The translations under genes were made by a program, and so were the position numbers. From Garcia nutans (lineage: Eukaryota; Streptophyta; Magnoliopsida; Malpighiales; Euphorbiaceae): 64,000 nucleotides of DNA. Numbering within the stretch: position 1 is the first letter of the stretch; every line of letters begins with the position of its first letter. The stretch spans positions 28,973,001-29,037,000 of the forward strand of contig CANTUV010000037.1 in the NCBI GenBank assembly GCA_947685225.1, written 5' to 3'. Below the pieces are notes generated by a model. The model was not told the origin of the DNA. It saw nothing but the letters and a program-made list of their open reading frames with translations, and did not search any database. Positions 21,421 to 33,200 of this stretch are shown here, in pieces.

Positions 21421-21559
21421 CGTGAACTGTGACTACACAATAAATAAACAGTAAATTCAATTATTCACTTTAATAATTCAAATGCTTGCGTGTGTATAAA
21501 TAATTTTACACGCAGGGGGCAAGAAAACATATGCATAAAAATTAGCCGAACTTTTTGAA

Positions 21560-22220
21560 ATCAAGAATTATTAGCTCGGGTCTAGAACCCAAATTACCCT
21601 TAGGTCCAGAACCTAGAATCTCTTCTAAGTCCAGAACTTAGCTCGGGTCTAGAGCCCAAAATTTTTTTTAGGTCCAGAACCTAAAATCTCTTTTAAGTCC
21701 AGAACTTAGCTCAGGTCCAAAGCCCAAATTTTCCTTAGGTCCAGAACCTAGAATCTCTTTTAAGTCCAGAACTTAGCTCGGGTCTAGAACCCAAATTTTT
21801 CTCGGGTCCAGAACCCAAATTTTTCTTAGGTTCAGAACTTAAAATTTTCCTTAGGTCCAGAACCTAGAATCTCTTTTGAGTACAGAACTTAGCTCGGGTC
21901 CATAACCCAAATTACCCGTAGGTCTAGAACCTAGAATCTCTTTTAAGTCTAGAACTTAGCTCGGGTCCAGACCCAATTTTTTCTTAGGTCCAGAACCTAG
22001 AATCTCTTTTAAGTCTAGAACTTAGCTCGGGTCCAGAGCCCAAATTATCCTTAGGTCTAGAGCCTAGAATACTTTCTAAATCCAGAACTTAGCTCGGGTC
22101 CAGAACCCAAATTTTCCTTAGGTCCAGAACCTAAAATTACGCTTAGGTCCAGAACCTAAAATTATCCTTGAGTCCAGAACTCGAACCGAGTCTAGAACCC
22201 AAAACATCAATCATCTCAAA
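21560..22220. repeat. Element 2 3' UTR minisatellite with covarying hairpins
   Basis: The units are GGGTCCAGAACCC, AGGTCCAGAACCT, AAGTCCAGAACTT and GAGTCCAGAACTC, in a loose higher-order order of about 65 bases. The CCAGA loop is constant and the arms change together. The array lies 50 bases before the polypurine tract of element 2. A related array (AAGTCCAGAACTT type) is at 43195-43430 in element 3. Confidence 0.8.
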
Positions 22221-22268
22221 AATTAAGTCTTATTGCTTTTCACTTTCTTTCACTAAAGTTTCAGATCA

Positions 22269-22286
22269 TTCAAGCAGGGGGCAAAC
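22269..22286 (+). promoter_or_regulatory. Polypurine tract of element 2
   Basis: AAGCAGGGGGCAAAC lies directly before the LTR start TGTAAACCC. It matches the tracts at 8523-8540 and 54497-54514 on the other strand. Confidence 0.75.
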
Positions 22287-24321
22287 TGTAAACCCTTAAT
22301 TTTTGACCCAGTCGGGTCTAATATATTTTAATTAGTATAAAATAATTTTTGTATTGTCCAATATATTTTAATTAGTCCAAAATAATTTTTATTATCTTAA
22401 TTAAATAATATTTGCTTTAGTATTTAATTTTTATTAATAAAAAAATAAAAAATAATAATAAATATAAAAAATTGGCTACGAAAAATCGGCGACGAAAAAT
22501 TTCTCCCGCAGATTATTTGTGCGAAAGAAATGGCCCTGGCCATTTCGCTTGCAGGAATTTCCTGCGAGAAAAATGGCTCACAGGCCAATTCTCGCCCGCA
22601 GCCCACAGCCAGCTGCGGCAATTTTTTTTGCCAGCTCATTTTTTCCGCAACAGTTTTTTTTCGCTAGTGCAATTTTTCCGCAGCAGTTTTATTTGCCAGC
22701 AAAATTTTTTCGACGCAAATTTTTTCGAAACCAAATACAATTAGGTTTCTGTTTCCTTTTCTTAGTCAATGTTAGATTCCGTGAATAACTAAAATTAATC
22801 ATAAAATTCTTCTATAAATAAGGACAATAACAACACAAAAAGGGGATGGGATTTTGGGAGGAGAAATTGAGACCGAAATTTAGGAGGAAAACTTTGAATC
22901 AATCGGACTTTTTGAGAGAGCAAACAAACAATTCAATCCATTAAACAAAGGGATGAATTTTTGGTGGAACCAACAAATGAAGGTATGAATTTGTTTATTT
23001 GTTTCATTAATTCACAGTAGCTTCATCATTCAAAAATCTTAAAAATTGTTTTTGTTTCTTCAAAATAAAAAAAAAAAACCCTAGAACCTTGATTTACCTT
23101 TTATAAAGCTTAAAAACCTTAATTCGTCTCTTTATTTTTCAAAAATCTTAAAATAGTTGTTTTTGTTTCTTCAAAATCTTAAAACCCTAATTTGCCTTCC
23201 AATTCTTCAAAACCATAAATTAAATATGTTTCTTTCCAAAAACCCTAAAAAATATCTTTTTTGTTTCTATGAACCTTAAATCGTTTTGTTTATTTTCATA
23301 ATGTTTCATAAAATTATCAATTGTTTTTCAAAATTCTAAAATTTAATGCATTCTCCGAAACCCTAATTCAACTCCAAAACCCAAAACAGTAAACCCTAAC
23401 TCCCTTAAAACCTTAAACCCTAATTTTTGTAAACCCTAATCCTTTAAACCTTAAAACCTCATAAACCTAAAATTCAACACAATAAGTAGCTAATAGTCAT
23501 AAACTCAATGTTTTAAAGTGTTCAAACCCTAATTTCATGATTTCACTTCTCAAACACTAATTTGGTTAATCAAAGAACTTTATCAACCTCTTAAATTCTA
23601 AAACTTTGCTCCATTTCAATTCTTTTAAAATTTACAGTAGCTTAAACTCATAAATTCCAAAACCCTAAACACATGGAATAAAGAATCTTAAATAGAAACA
23701 GTAGCCCTAATTTGAATCTTTATTTGCCTTATTCATTTTTATATTTGATTATGCTTTGATTTATTTTATATGCTTTAATTTATTTAAGTTCAATGTTTGG
23801 TTTATTTAATTTATCATGGATGGATGATTACTTTCTATTGATGCTTAATATCTTTGGTGAATGATTTATTTATGATGAATGGTTATTTACTTTTATCTAT
23901 TTACTTAGATTTCCAAATGTTGTAAGAGGTTTGTTTCCACTTGGTGGGTACCTCATTAGTTAAATATCATGTAATTTAAATTACTTTTCTATTTTAGAAC
24001 CAATGTAAAGGACATGTTTCTACCTTTCGGTGCGTGTCCTATTTAGGCATGGATTATATAAGGGCATGTTTCCATCTTCGAATGGGTGTCCACTTATTTG
24101 TTTTGCTTGGACATTATTTTGATTTTCAATATATCGATGCTTTATTTTAATTATTATGTGTAATATGGATAATACTATTATATTTAAGAATTTTATAATA
24201 TCAAGACTTGTAAAGGAGGCCAGTTCCAATGAACCAGGCATTGTGGCAGTGCTGGGCCATTTCTCACCTTCCCACACGTACCTAACTTTTCGAACCCATT
24301 AGGGGGTTGGGGATTCCTTAG
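22287..24321 (+). mobile_element. 3' LTR of element 2 (subfamily A), 3'-truncated
   Basis: It starts TGTAAACCCTTAATTTTTG after the polypurine tract. TATAAATA is at 22813-22820. AAACCCTAA-like motifs are dense over 23060-23500, and CAGTAGC-type motifs lie at about 23022, 23633 and 23697. It follows the family consensus up to GGATTCCTTAG and then breaks off at about 24321, where the consensus would run on for a further ~170 bases. The next sequence is the middle of a second LTR copy. Confidence 0.8.
22813..22820 (+). promoter_or_regulatory. TATA box of the element 2 3' LTR
   Basis: TATAAATA followed by AGGACAATAACAACAC, at the position seen in the other family LTRs. Confidence 0.55.
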
Positions 24322-25909
24322 CAACTTTTCCTTTGTCCTTGTTCATCCAAGAAGCAATTTTTGGTGGAACCAACGAACGAAGGTTTGAATCTCTAATCTC
24401 TTTTTTTATTTTCTTACAGTAGCTTTGTTTCTTTGATTCATAAGAATATACACTCAAAACCTTGATCTATAAATATGTGGTAACATTGATCTTCGTTTCA
24501 ATAACATAAATGATTTCTTTTGTTTCCAAATACCTTAAAAACCCTAATTCATTTCTTTTATTTCAAAAAACCCTAAAAATACTTTTCTGTTTCTTCTAAA
24601 CCTTAAAAACCCTAAAAATACTTTTTTGTTTCTTCTAAACCTCAAAAACCCTAAATTTTTCCTTTTTCCAAAAACCCTAAAAAATACTTTTCTATTTCCA
24701 AAACTCTTAAATCGTTTTGCCTATTTCCAAAAACTTTATAAAACTCTAAATTGTTTTCTCAAATCCTAAAACCACACATATTTTTTGAAACACTAAAAAG
24801 CCTAATTCCCTCAAAACTAATACGTAAACCCTAGTTTTCCTAAACCCTAACCCTAATCCTTAAAGCCTTATAAACCTAAACATTCAAACTCAATACAGTA
24901 AATCCAAAACAACAATCCAGTAACCAAGAGCTATAAACCTAATGTTTTAATATTCTAAAACCCTAATTTCATAATGTTATCACTAAACCCTAACTTGATT
25001 CATGAAACCCTAATCCATTCCAACTTTTCAAAACCTTTACAGTAGGCTAAACAAATAACAAATATAATACTAAAATCCCAAAACCCAAAATATTAATTAA
25101 AGAATTTTAAATAGAAACAGCAACCCTAATTTGTATCTTTACTTGCTTTATTTTTTTTAGATTTGGTTATGTGGTCTATTATATGCTTTGGTGGTTGATT
25201 TATTTAATTTCAATGCTTAATTTATTTAATTTATCATGGATGGATGTTTACTTTCTATTTTGATTGATGTTTAATATCTTTGATGAATGATTTATTTATG
25301 ATGAATTGTTATTTACTTCTATCGATTTATTTTGATTTCTAAATGTTGTAAGAGGTATGTTTCCACTTTGTGGGTGCCTCATTAGTTAAATATCATGTAA
25401 TTTAAACTACTTTTATGTTTTAGACAAATGTAAGGGACATGTTTCTACCTTTTTGTGGGTGTCCTATTAGTTTAGACATGGATGATGTAAGGGCATGTTT
25501 CCATCTTCGGATGGGTGTCCATTTATTTGCTTTGTTTGGACATTGCTTTGATTTTAATATAATTATGCTTTATTTTAATTGTTGTGTGTAATATGGATAA
25601 TATTGTTATATTTAAGAATTTTATAATATTAAGACCTGTAAAGGAGGCCGGTTCCAATGAACCGGGCATTGTGCGGGTGCTGGGCCATTTCTCACCTTCC
25701 CCACACGTACCCAACTTTCTGAACCCATTAGGGGATTGGGGATTCCTTAGGAATCGAGTCATCCACCCCTTTCTTTTTCCCGGCCTGTCCGGGTGACAAC
25801 TCCATTTTCTCTGGACTTAGGTTCGTGTTCTCTAAGGCCCCGAGCCTAAACAGTACCGAAGTCGCAAGAACCATTCCACCGGGAGTACGGCCAAAAATCT
25901 CTGCTCACA
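24322..25909 (+). mobile_element. 5' LTR remnant of element 3, missing U3
   Basis: It begins inside the transcribed part of the LTR (TTCATCCAAGAAGCAATTTT, equivalent to about 22940 in the neighbouring copy). It repeats the following 1.5 kb with many differences and ends in the family terminus CTCACA at 25909. It lacks U3 and the TATA box, so it cannot act as a promoter. The leader of element 3 follows. Confidence 0.8.
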
Positions 25910-26793
25910 TTGGCCTAGTTACTTTGCTTAGGTTTTTACCCCAAATGCATGTTGTTTGACTATGGTTAATTTATCTTGGTTTAAATCATGGCTTATTTGG
26001 TTTGTTCTTTTTCTAATATGACTTAAGTACATTGTAAGCTCAAAATAAATTTTTCTTTAAAATCAAAATGACCAAAGCAATTTTCAAAACTTTTCAAGAT
26101 GATCTTTGGACATAAAACTTTTATAAAAAAACAAATCAAAAATTCTTTTCTCATGATCCAAATACAAAGCCCAAAATCTGTTTTTTCTAAAATCTTTTCA
26201 CAATGGGCTTAGAAACAAAACAATTTTTATAATCTTTCAAAAGAGCTTACAAATATTTAGGTCAATTGTGAAATACCAAAAATCAATTGTGAGTCTAGTT
26301 TATACTAAGAATTATTAATCATGGGCTTGTTTTTGGCATGAATCATTAGTTAATTTTTCAAGTGAGAAATTTATTTATAATAAACCTCTTAATTTTGTTT
26401 TAATCTAATATAGCATAAAAGCTATTTTAGTTAAGATTCAATGGATTAAAACTTAATTAATGGGAATTATCATGAACTGATTTCCATTTTTAAAATATAG
26501 CTATTGGTTGAAACATCTGAGGGAACTTTTTAAAAACAAAATATCCCATGTTGGTACTTTGTTAACCATATACCTAGGAAAAGAGACTCGTCATTCGTGT
26601 GTGGATGTTATAAGGTTAGAAGGAACGTCCTTTGTTTATTGTTTGTGCATACATGCATACATTTGCATCTCATATCATTAATCCTTTCTAGTTCATAGCC
26701 CTGGATTACAATAGTTTAAAAGCTTACGACAATCCGACCTATGCCGGAGATGAAGAATCTAGCAATGACTCAATCACTTTCTCACCAAAAGCA
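25910..26793 (+). other. Leader of element 3, primer binding site deleted
   Basis: The sequence directly after the LTR end (TTGGCCTAGTTACTTT) corresponds to a position about 280 bases inside the element 1 leader. The primer binding site and the start of the leader are therefore missing. Both breakpoints carry TGGC. The remainder is homologous to 13930-14830 and 61563-62430. Confidence 0.7.
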
Positions 26794-27430
26794 ATGGAGC
26801 CCGAACAAATTCAAAGAATGGTGGATGATGCCCTCAATGCCAAGATGGAAGAAATAAAAGAGGCCATGGCCGATACCATGAAGAATCAATTAGCTATAAT
26901 TTTAGGGAACAATGCAGAAGCATCTGCTAGCACCAAGAAGCCAAAGGACAAAGGGAAGGCTAAGGTTGGTGATGTGGCCTTTGATCATGACAAGGTAGTC
27001 CTTGATGATGATGACAACTGGGCTCAATACTTCTAAGATCCTCAAGACAAAAAGGAGCCGAAGATTGTTGAGAGGACAACTATTGAAAAGACTGAGACGT
27101 CTGATGTTGAGAAGATGATTACTAATTTAGAAAAGAAATTTGAGAAGAAGCTGAAAATCGAAGAGATGCCTGAGATCGACAACCTGTTTGAACAAGTTGA
27201 GGAGGTCCCTTATAAGTTCAAGATGCCTTCCTTCGCCAGATACAATGGTACTGGAAATCCTCATCTCCATGTGAAGCAGTACATCACTGCTATGCAGTTT
27301 GCCCGAGCTACTAAAGCTCAAACTCTGAGATATTTCATGCTCTCATTGGACCCTGTTGTCCAAAATTGGTTCAACACCTTAGAGAAAAGTACTCAAAGAG
27401 ATTGGGACATGTTGTACAAGGTTGTCATTC
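26794..27430 (+). pseudogene. Tat-type gag, part 1 (element 3)
   Basis: It starts at MEPEQIQRMVDDALNAKMEEIKEA. A stop after WAQYF, where element 1 has YYQDL, interrupts the frame at about 27034. The central gag domain then begins (YKFKMPSFARYNG, FMLSLDPVVQNWFNTL) and is cut by the copia LTR at 27431. The frame resumes at 35697-35752 and again at 39882. Confidence 0.85.
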
Positions 27431-28861
27431 TGTTAGTGTATGTGCCCTAGGCCATTTATTTGGATCTTTATGTTATACATTCATTATTAATAAATGAGGT
27501 TTTATTATCATTATTGTTTGTTTGCATGTTACACAATTTTGATATTTGTCCCTGGTTTATTATTGTTATAGAGATAAAAAAAATAATAATAATTCTTAAC
27601 CAGTATGAACATTGATTTGATAATCATTAGATGGTTATGTGTATAGTGATACAAATCAATTTCATAGATACTTGTTAGAGAACAATGTATTGGATAGACC
27701 CATCATGAGATTACTACATGGGTTAGTGTCATAAGTAAATCTCATGATAGTTATGTATTAATTCTTTGACTTGAGATTGTCATAGTTTCCAATATAAGGA
27801 CTATTATATTTTGACATGATCAAACATTATCCGTAACTGGATAGTAATAAAGGTTATGTTCATATATGATAGAAATTATGTAGAGGATAATGAACAATCA
27901 AGATAGAATTTGTCCCTCTCTTTGAGAGAGATATCTTTTGGGCCCCTCGATAAGTGAGACTGTGAAATGCATGGCCGTGCTCAAATGAATTGATAGTGTG
28001 ATCAATTTCATTTTTTTTTATCAGTCTACTTGGAGATCGAGTAATCATTAGTTTGGACAATATAAGTATGACGTTGACCATGACTTATGTTCAAGCTAGA
28101 TATCGTGTGACAAAGGGATTAATGCATATACTATTATTAGGCAAATTGGACATTCCTTATATTAATTGGGTAGTTGTAACGCCTTGCTAGAGGCCAATTA
28201 TGACTTGTTGATTTAATAGAGATTAAATTGACTGCCAATTAATATGGGCCTATCGGGTCACACACAAGAATGCGTTTTGGGCTGGATATAATATTAATAA
28301 TATTAATATTAGATATTAATATTTATTATTATTATTATTTTCATTTATATATATATATATTATTAGATAATATATTCAAAATCCTAATTAGATTTGGATT
28401 CTGAATTTGACTTACCTTATCCAATTATATATATTATTAGATATTGTATTCAGAATCCTAATTAGACTTGGATTCTGAATTTGACTTTCCGTATCCAATT
28501 TTGAATTGGATTCTGGAGTGATTATATTCACTCCAGACGTTAAGTCTTCTCAGAGGTAACAATAAAACAAAGAGGAACGAAAAAGGTAATCTTAATACGT
28601 TTTTAGAGAAAACATTTTTCCAGCCTTCGCCGTTGCAGAGAGCTAGCACTCCAAACGGTAGCATTCGTGTGGATACGCGATAGAGGGTGTTTCGCGATCG
28701 AGGCATCTCTTCCAAACTGTGATTTCGAATCATCAACAGGTTAGTTCTTTGAACACTTTTGTCGAATTAAACGAACAGCATGGATCCTGGTGGGAAATCA
28801 GAGATCAAATATTTTTCCGCTGCGTGTTTTTGTTTGCAGTGATCTCTATGATTTCCTAACA
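27431..28861 (+). repeat. 5' LTR of the copia element
   Basis: Runs from TGTTAGTGTATG to TTTCCTAACA. It begins directly after the CATTC target copy and ends one base before the primer binding site. TA-rich repeats occur around 28345 and 28425. Confidence 0.95.
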
Positions 28862-28862
28862 G

Positions 28863-28874
28863 TGGTATCAGAGC
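28863..28874 (+). promoter_or_regulatory. Primer binding site of the copia element
   Basis: TGGTATCAGAGC, complementary to the 3' end of initiator Met tRNA, the usual primer of plant copia elements. It is one base from the LTR end. Confidence 0.93.
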
Positions 28875-28875
28875 C

Positions 28876-30278
28876 ACTTGTTGTTTTCATTTAAGTCGAA
28901 AATGCCATGTTGATATGATTATGGTGATATATATTGTTTACGTATGGCATGTTAACTATAAAACTCTAATTCATTTTTCATATGATGAGAAAGGATTGGT
29001 TTTTGGTTTCGTTTCTGTAAAACCCTAATTCATTTTTCATATGATGAGAAAGGATTGGTGTTTTTAATTTCGTTTTCATGAGATGATCATGTATATATGA
29101 TTGGTTGATTAAAATGATTTTCATATGATGAAAACGATTAAGTTTATATGTGATATAAACATTTGGTAATGATTCTGTAATGGGTTGTACATATTCGAAA
29201 TAAAACAGTAAGAAGGTTAATGAGATTAACGGTTCTGTTTTAGGGTTTCGCCAAAGAAAAATGTTCGCGCCCTATAGTTCGTTACCGCGACATTAAGAAT
29301 GTCAATATATTTGTTTCTATTTAACATGTTGGTGATGAATATGTTATGTTTGTTTGATGTCTTGGCATGGTGCATAGCATGGCCTTATGACCTATGTGAT
29401 TGGTTTATTCATATCTTTATTTTGGGTAAATACGGCCTGCGTGTCGTTTATTTTGTTGTAATTTATTTTACTAGTAGTTAGATTTTCTTTTATTGTAATA
29501 TATGAAGATTCAAGCTACAATGTTTGTGATGGAGATTCATACCAAGGAGAAGATGGTTCCATGGTGATGGAAGCACAAGCTCAAGTTTTGAAGATATGTA
29601 ATATTGCAAGTGTTGTAATAGATAGGTTTTTCACCTAGGGTTGCCTTTATGATCTTCATTTGGTCTCTTGAAGATCATATTTAGTTTGGCCATGCTATGT
29701 CACGTTTACATATTTTGTCATTTGGTATATGATGCTTATGTGATAAATTATATATATGCATATAGGATGCTAAAATATAATGATATGTAATGCAAGACAT
29801 GATAATAATTTAGTTGAACCCTCATTAATAATTTAAGTCTAAATGCCATCCACGTTTTGAACACCTATCAAAACTAAGATTGTATTAAAGTAGGTATTGC
29901 CAAAGCAATATGCTTTAAACATTCCTAGCTAAGTTGGATGAGTAATAGTGCTACTCATATGTTTTAAAATTGGTTAGACTTAATTAGGCTATCAAAATGG
30001 TTTTGGGCCTAAGGCATTAGATGGAATTCAACATGCTATGACATATGATGTCAATATTCCATAATTACTAAGAGTTACATGAGATGTAATTGGTAAAGAT
30101 GTTACCTACCTAAATAACTTGATTTTAAGCGTCACGCCAAAGCTGAGTTTAGAATTAAGTGAAATACGGATCTTAGCCTACTAAAATATTTCTTTAGAGG
30201 GTTATATTTTTTAGTAGGAGTTTAAATAATTTTAACCTCATTATTAATTAAAATTTGACTTTGCATATTTATCAACAG
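28876..30278 (+). other. Untranslated leader of the copia element
   Basis: About 1.4 kb without a long frame. It ends in TTTATCAACAG immediately before the polyprotein ATG, which resembles a 3' splice site, so the leader may be spliced. Confidence 0.6.
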
Positions 30279-33200
30279 ATGGCTGCTAATAACAATTCCA
30301 CCTTATCACTGCGATCTATCCTTGAGAAGGAAAAACTGAAAGAATGTGGGACTAATTTTGTTGACTGGTTTAGGAACCTGAGAATTGTTCTCAAACAAGA
30401 GAAAAAGTCCTACGTGCTTGATGAAGCTATCCCTGACCCACCTCCTGCCGATGCTTCTAATGCTGCTAAGAGTAAGCATAAGAAGCATGTGGATGATTCC
30501 AATGACATAGGATGTCTTATGTTGGCTACTATGTGTCCAGGACTTCAGAAGGATCTGGAACACTTAGAGGCTTATGAGATGAGTGTGCATCTCAAACAAG
30601 CATTCCAACAACAGGCTAGGCAAGATAGGTTTAACACCGCTGTTGCATTATTTGACTGCAAAATGTCTGAAGGTGAATCTGTTAGTGCTCATGTTTTGAA
30701 GATGAAAGGCTATCTAGATCACCTTGCTAGACTTGGATATCCCCTGAGTTTAGAACTCTCCACGGATTTGATCCTACATTCATTGCCTAGCAGTTTCTCA
30801 CAGTTTGTCATGAACTATAACATGAATGACATGGAGAAATCCATTCCTGAGCTACATGGTATGCTCAAAACTGCTGAGGGGAATATCAAAAAGCCTACCC
30901 AAATATTGAATGTCAATATTAATCAAATGAAAAAGAAAGCCAAAGATACTAAAGGCAAGGGTAAGGCAAAAGGTGCTAAAGGGTCCAAGGGACAAGCTAA
31001 ACCAAAACCTGTACCTAAGGCTAAAGTTCCTAAGGAAGGGACTTGTTTCCATTGCAACAAGCCTGGGCATTGGAAGAGAAATTGTCAACTCTATTTGGAT
31101 GAATTAAAGAAGTTGAAGGGTAGTGCGACTACATCTTCAGGTATTTATGTTATAGAAATTAATTTATCTATTCCTTCTTCCTGGGTATTAGATACCGGAT
31201 GTGGATCTCATATTTGTACAAATATGCAGGGACTCAAAAGGAGTAGGATGCTGAAGAAGGGTGAAGTGGACCTACGTGTTGGCAATAGAGCAAGAGTTGC
31301 TGCTATAGCTGTAGGAACTTATGAGCTTGTTATGCCCAATGGGTTTTTGTTAATTTTGAACAATTGCTTTTATGTTCCTACTATGAGTAGGAATCTTATT
31401 TCAGTATCTGTTTTGGATGATGAAGGTTATTCATTTTTTATTATGAATAAGAAATGTTCTATTTTTTATAAAAATGATCTGCTTTATGGTATTGCAAATT
31501 CTTATAATGGCCTTTATATCCTTAATCTTGATGATTCTAATGGTAATTATATCTATAACATAACTTCTAAGAGAACTAAGCCAAATGAGTTAAACCCTAC
31601 TTATTTATGGCATTGTCGCCTTAGCCATATAAATGAGAAACGCATTTCTAAGCTCCATCAAGATGGATTATTAGATTCATTTGATTTTGAATCATTTGAA
31701 ACATGTGAGTCTTGTTTGCTTGGTAAGATGACAAAGGATCCTTTTACTGGTCATAGTGAAAGGGCTAATGATTTATTGGGCTTGATACATACAGATGTAT
31801 GTGGTCCTTTTAGCATTAGTGCCAGAGGAGGATTTCGATACTTCATTACTTTTACTGATGATTTCAGTAGGTATGGCTATGTCTACCTAATGAAACATAA
31901 GCATGAGTCTTTTGAAATGTTTAGAACTTTTCAAAATGAAGTACAAAATCAACTTGGTAAAACAATTAAACTACTTCGATCAGATCGAGGTGGTGAATAT
32001 TTGAGCCAAGAGTTTGATGATCATCTAAGGGATTGTGGAATTGTTTCACAACTGACTCCTCCAGGAACTCCACAGTGGAATGGAGTTTCTGAAAGGAGAA
32101 ATCGAACTCTATTAGATATGGTTCGATCAATGATGAGTCAAGCGGATCTTCCTTTATCTTTTTGGGGTTATGCCTTAGAGACAGCTGCATTCATTCTGAA
32201 CCGTGTACCATCTAAGGCGGTTGAAAAGACACCATATGAGATATGGACAGGTAAGACACCTAGTTTGTCTTTTCTTAAGATTTGGGGTTGTGAAGCTTAT
32301 GTGAAAAGACCAGTTTCAGATAAGTTAGCTCCAAAGTCTATCAAATGTAATTTTGTGGGGTATCCTAAGGAAACTAAAGGATACTATTTCTATACTCCTT
32401 CAGAGAACAAAGTGTTTGTTGCTCGAAATGGGATCTTTTTGGAAAGGGAATTTCTTTCTAAGAGAACTAGTGGGAGTATAGTAGAACTTGAGGAAACTCA
32501 AGTACCACAAGAAATCATTGAGCCGTCTATAGAGCCTATTTCAGAACCACAAATAGTTGTGGAGTCTGAAGATGTAACACAAATCCCTCGCAGGTCTGAT
32601 AGGACACGTTGTCATCCAGAGAGATATGGATTTCTTGTGACTGATGATAGTGAAGTAATGCTCATAGATGAAGATGAGCCTACTACCTATCAAGAAGCTG
32701 TGTCAGGTCCAGATTCAGACAAATGGCTTGGAGCCATGAAATCTGAGATGCAATCTATTTTTGACAACCAAGTTTGGTCTTTAATTGATCCTCCAGAGGG
32801 TATTAAGACTATTGGTTGCAAATGGGTTTTCAAGAAGAAAACTGACATGGATGGGAATGTGCAGACCTATAAAGCAAGGCTTGTTGCAAAAGGTTTCAAG
32901 CAAACTCATGGTATAGACTATGATGAAACCTTTTCACCAGTTGCTATGCTTAAGTCTGTTAGAATTCTCATTGCCATTCCAGCATACTATGATTATGAGA
33001 TATGGCAAATGGATGTCAAAACCGCTTTCCTTAATGGAAACTTGCTTGAGGATGTGTATATGACACAACCTGAGGGTTTTGTAAATCCTGAGAATTCTAC
33101 AAAGGTTTGCAAGCTTCAAAAATCCATTTATGGATTGAAGCAAGCATCTCGAAGCTGGAATCTTTGTTTTGATGAAACAGTTAAGAACTTTTGTTTCATC

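Noticed and set aside
23060..23500. Possible interstitial telomere array (AAACCCTAA motifs)
   Set aside because: Spacing is irregular, the motifs are diverged, and they recur in every LTR of the family, so they are LTR sequence.
27860..28736. Small - strand frames repeated at 34697-35571
   Set aside because: Both copies are identical because they lie in the two copia LTRs. No evidence for coding.
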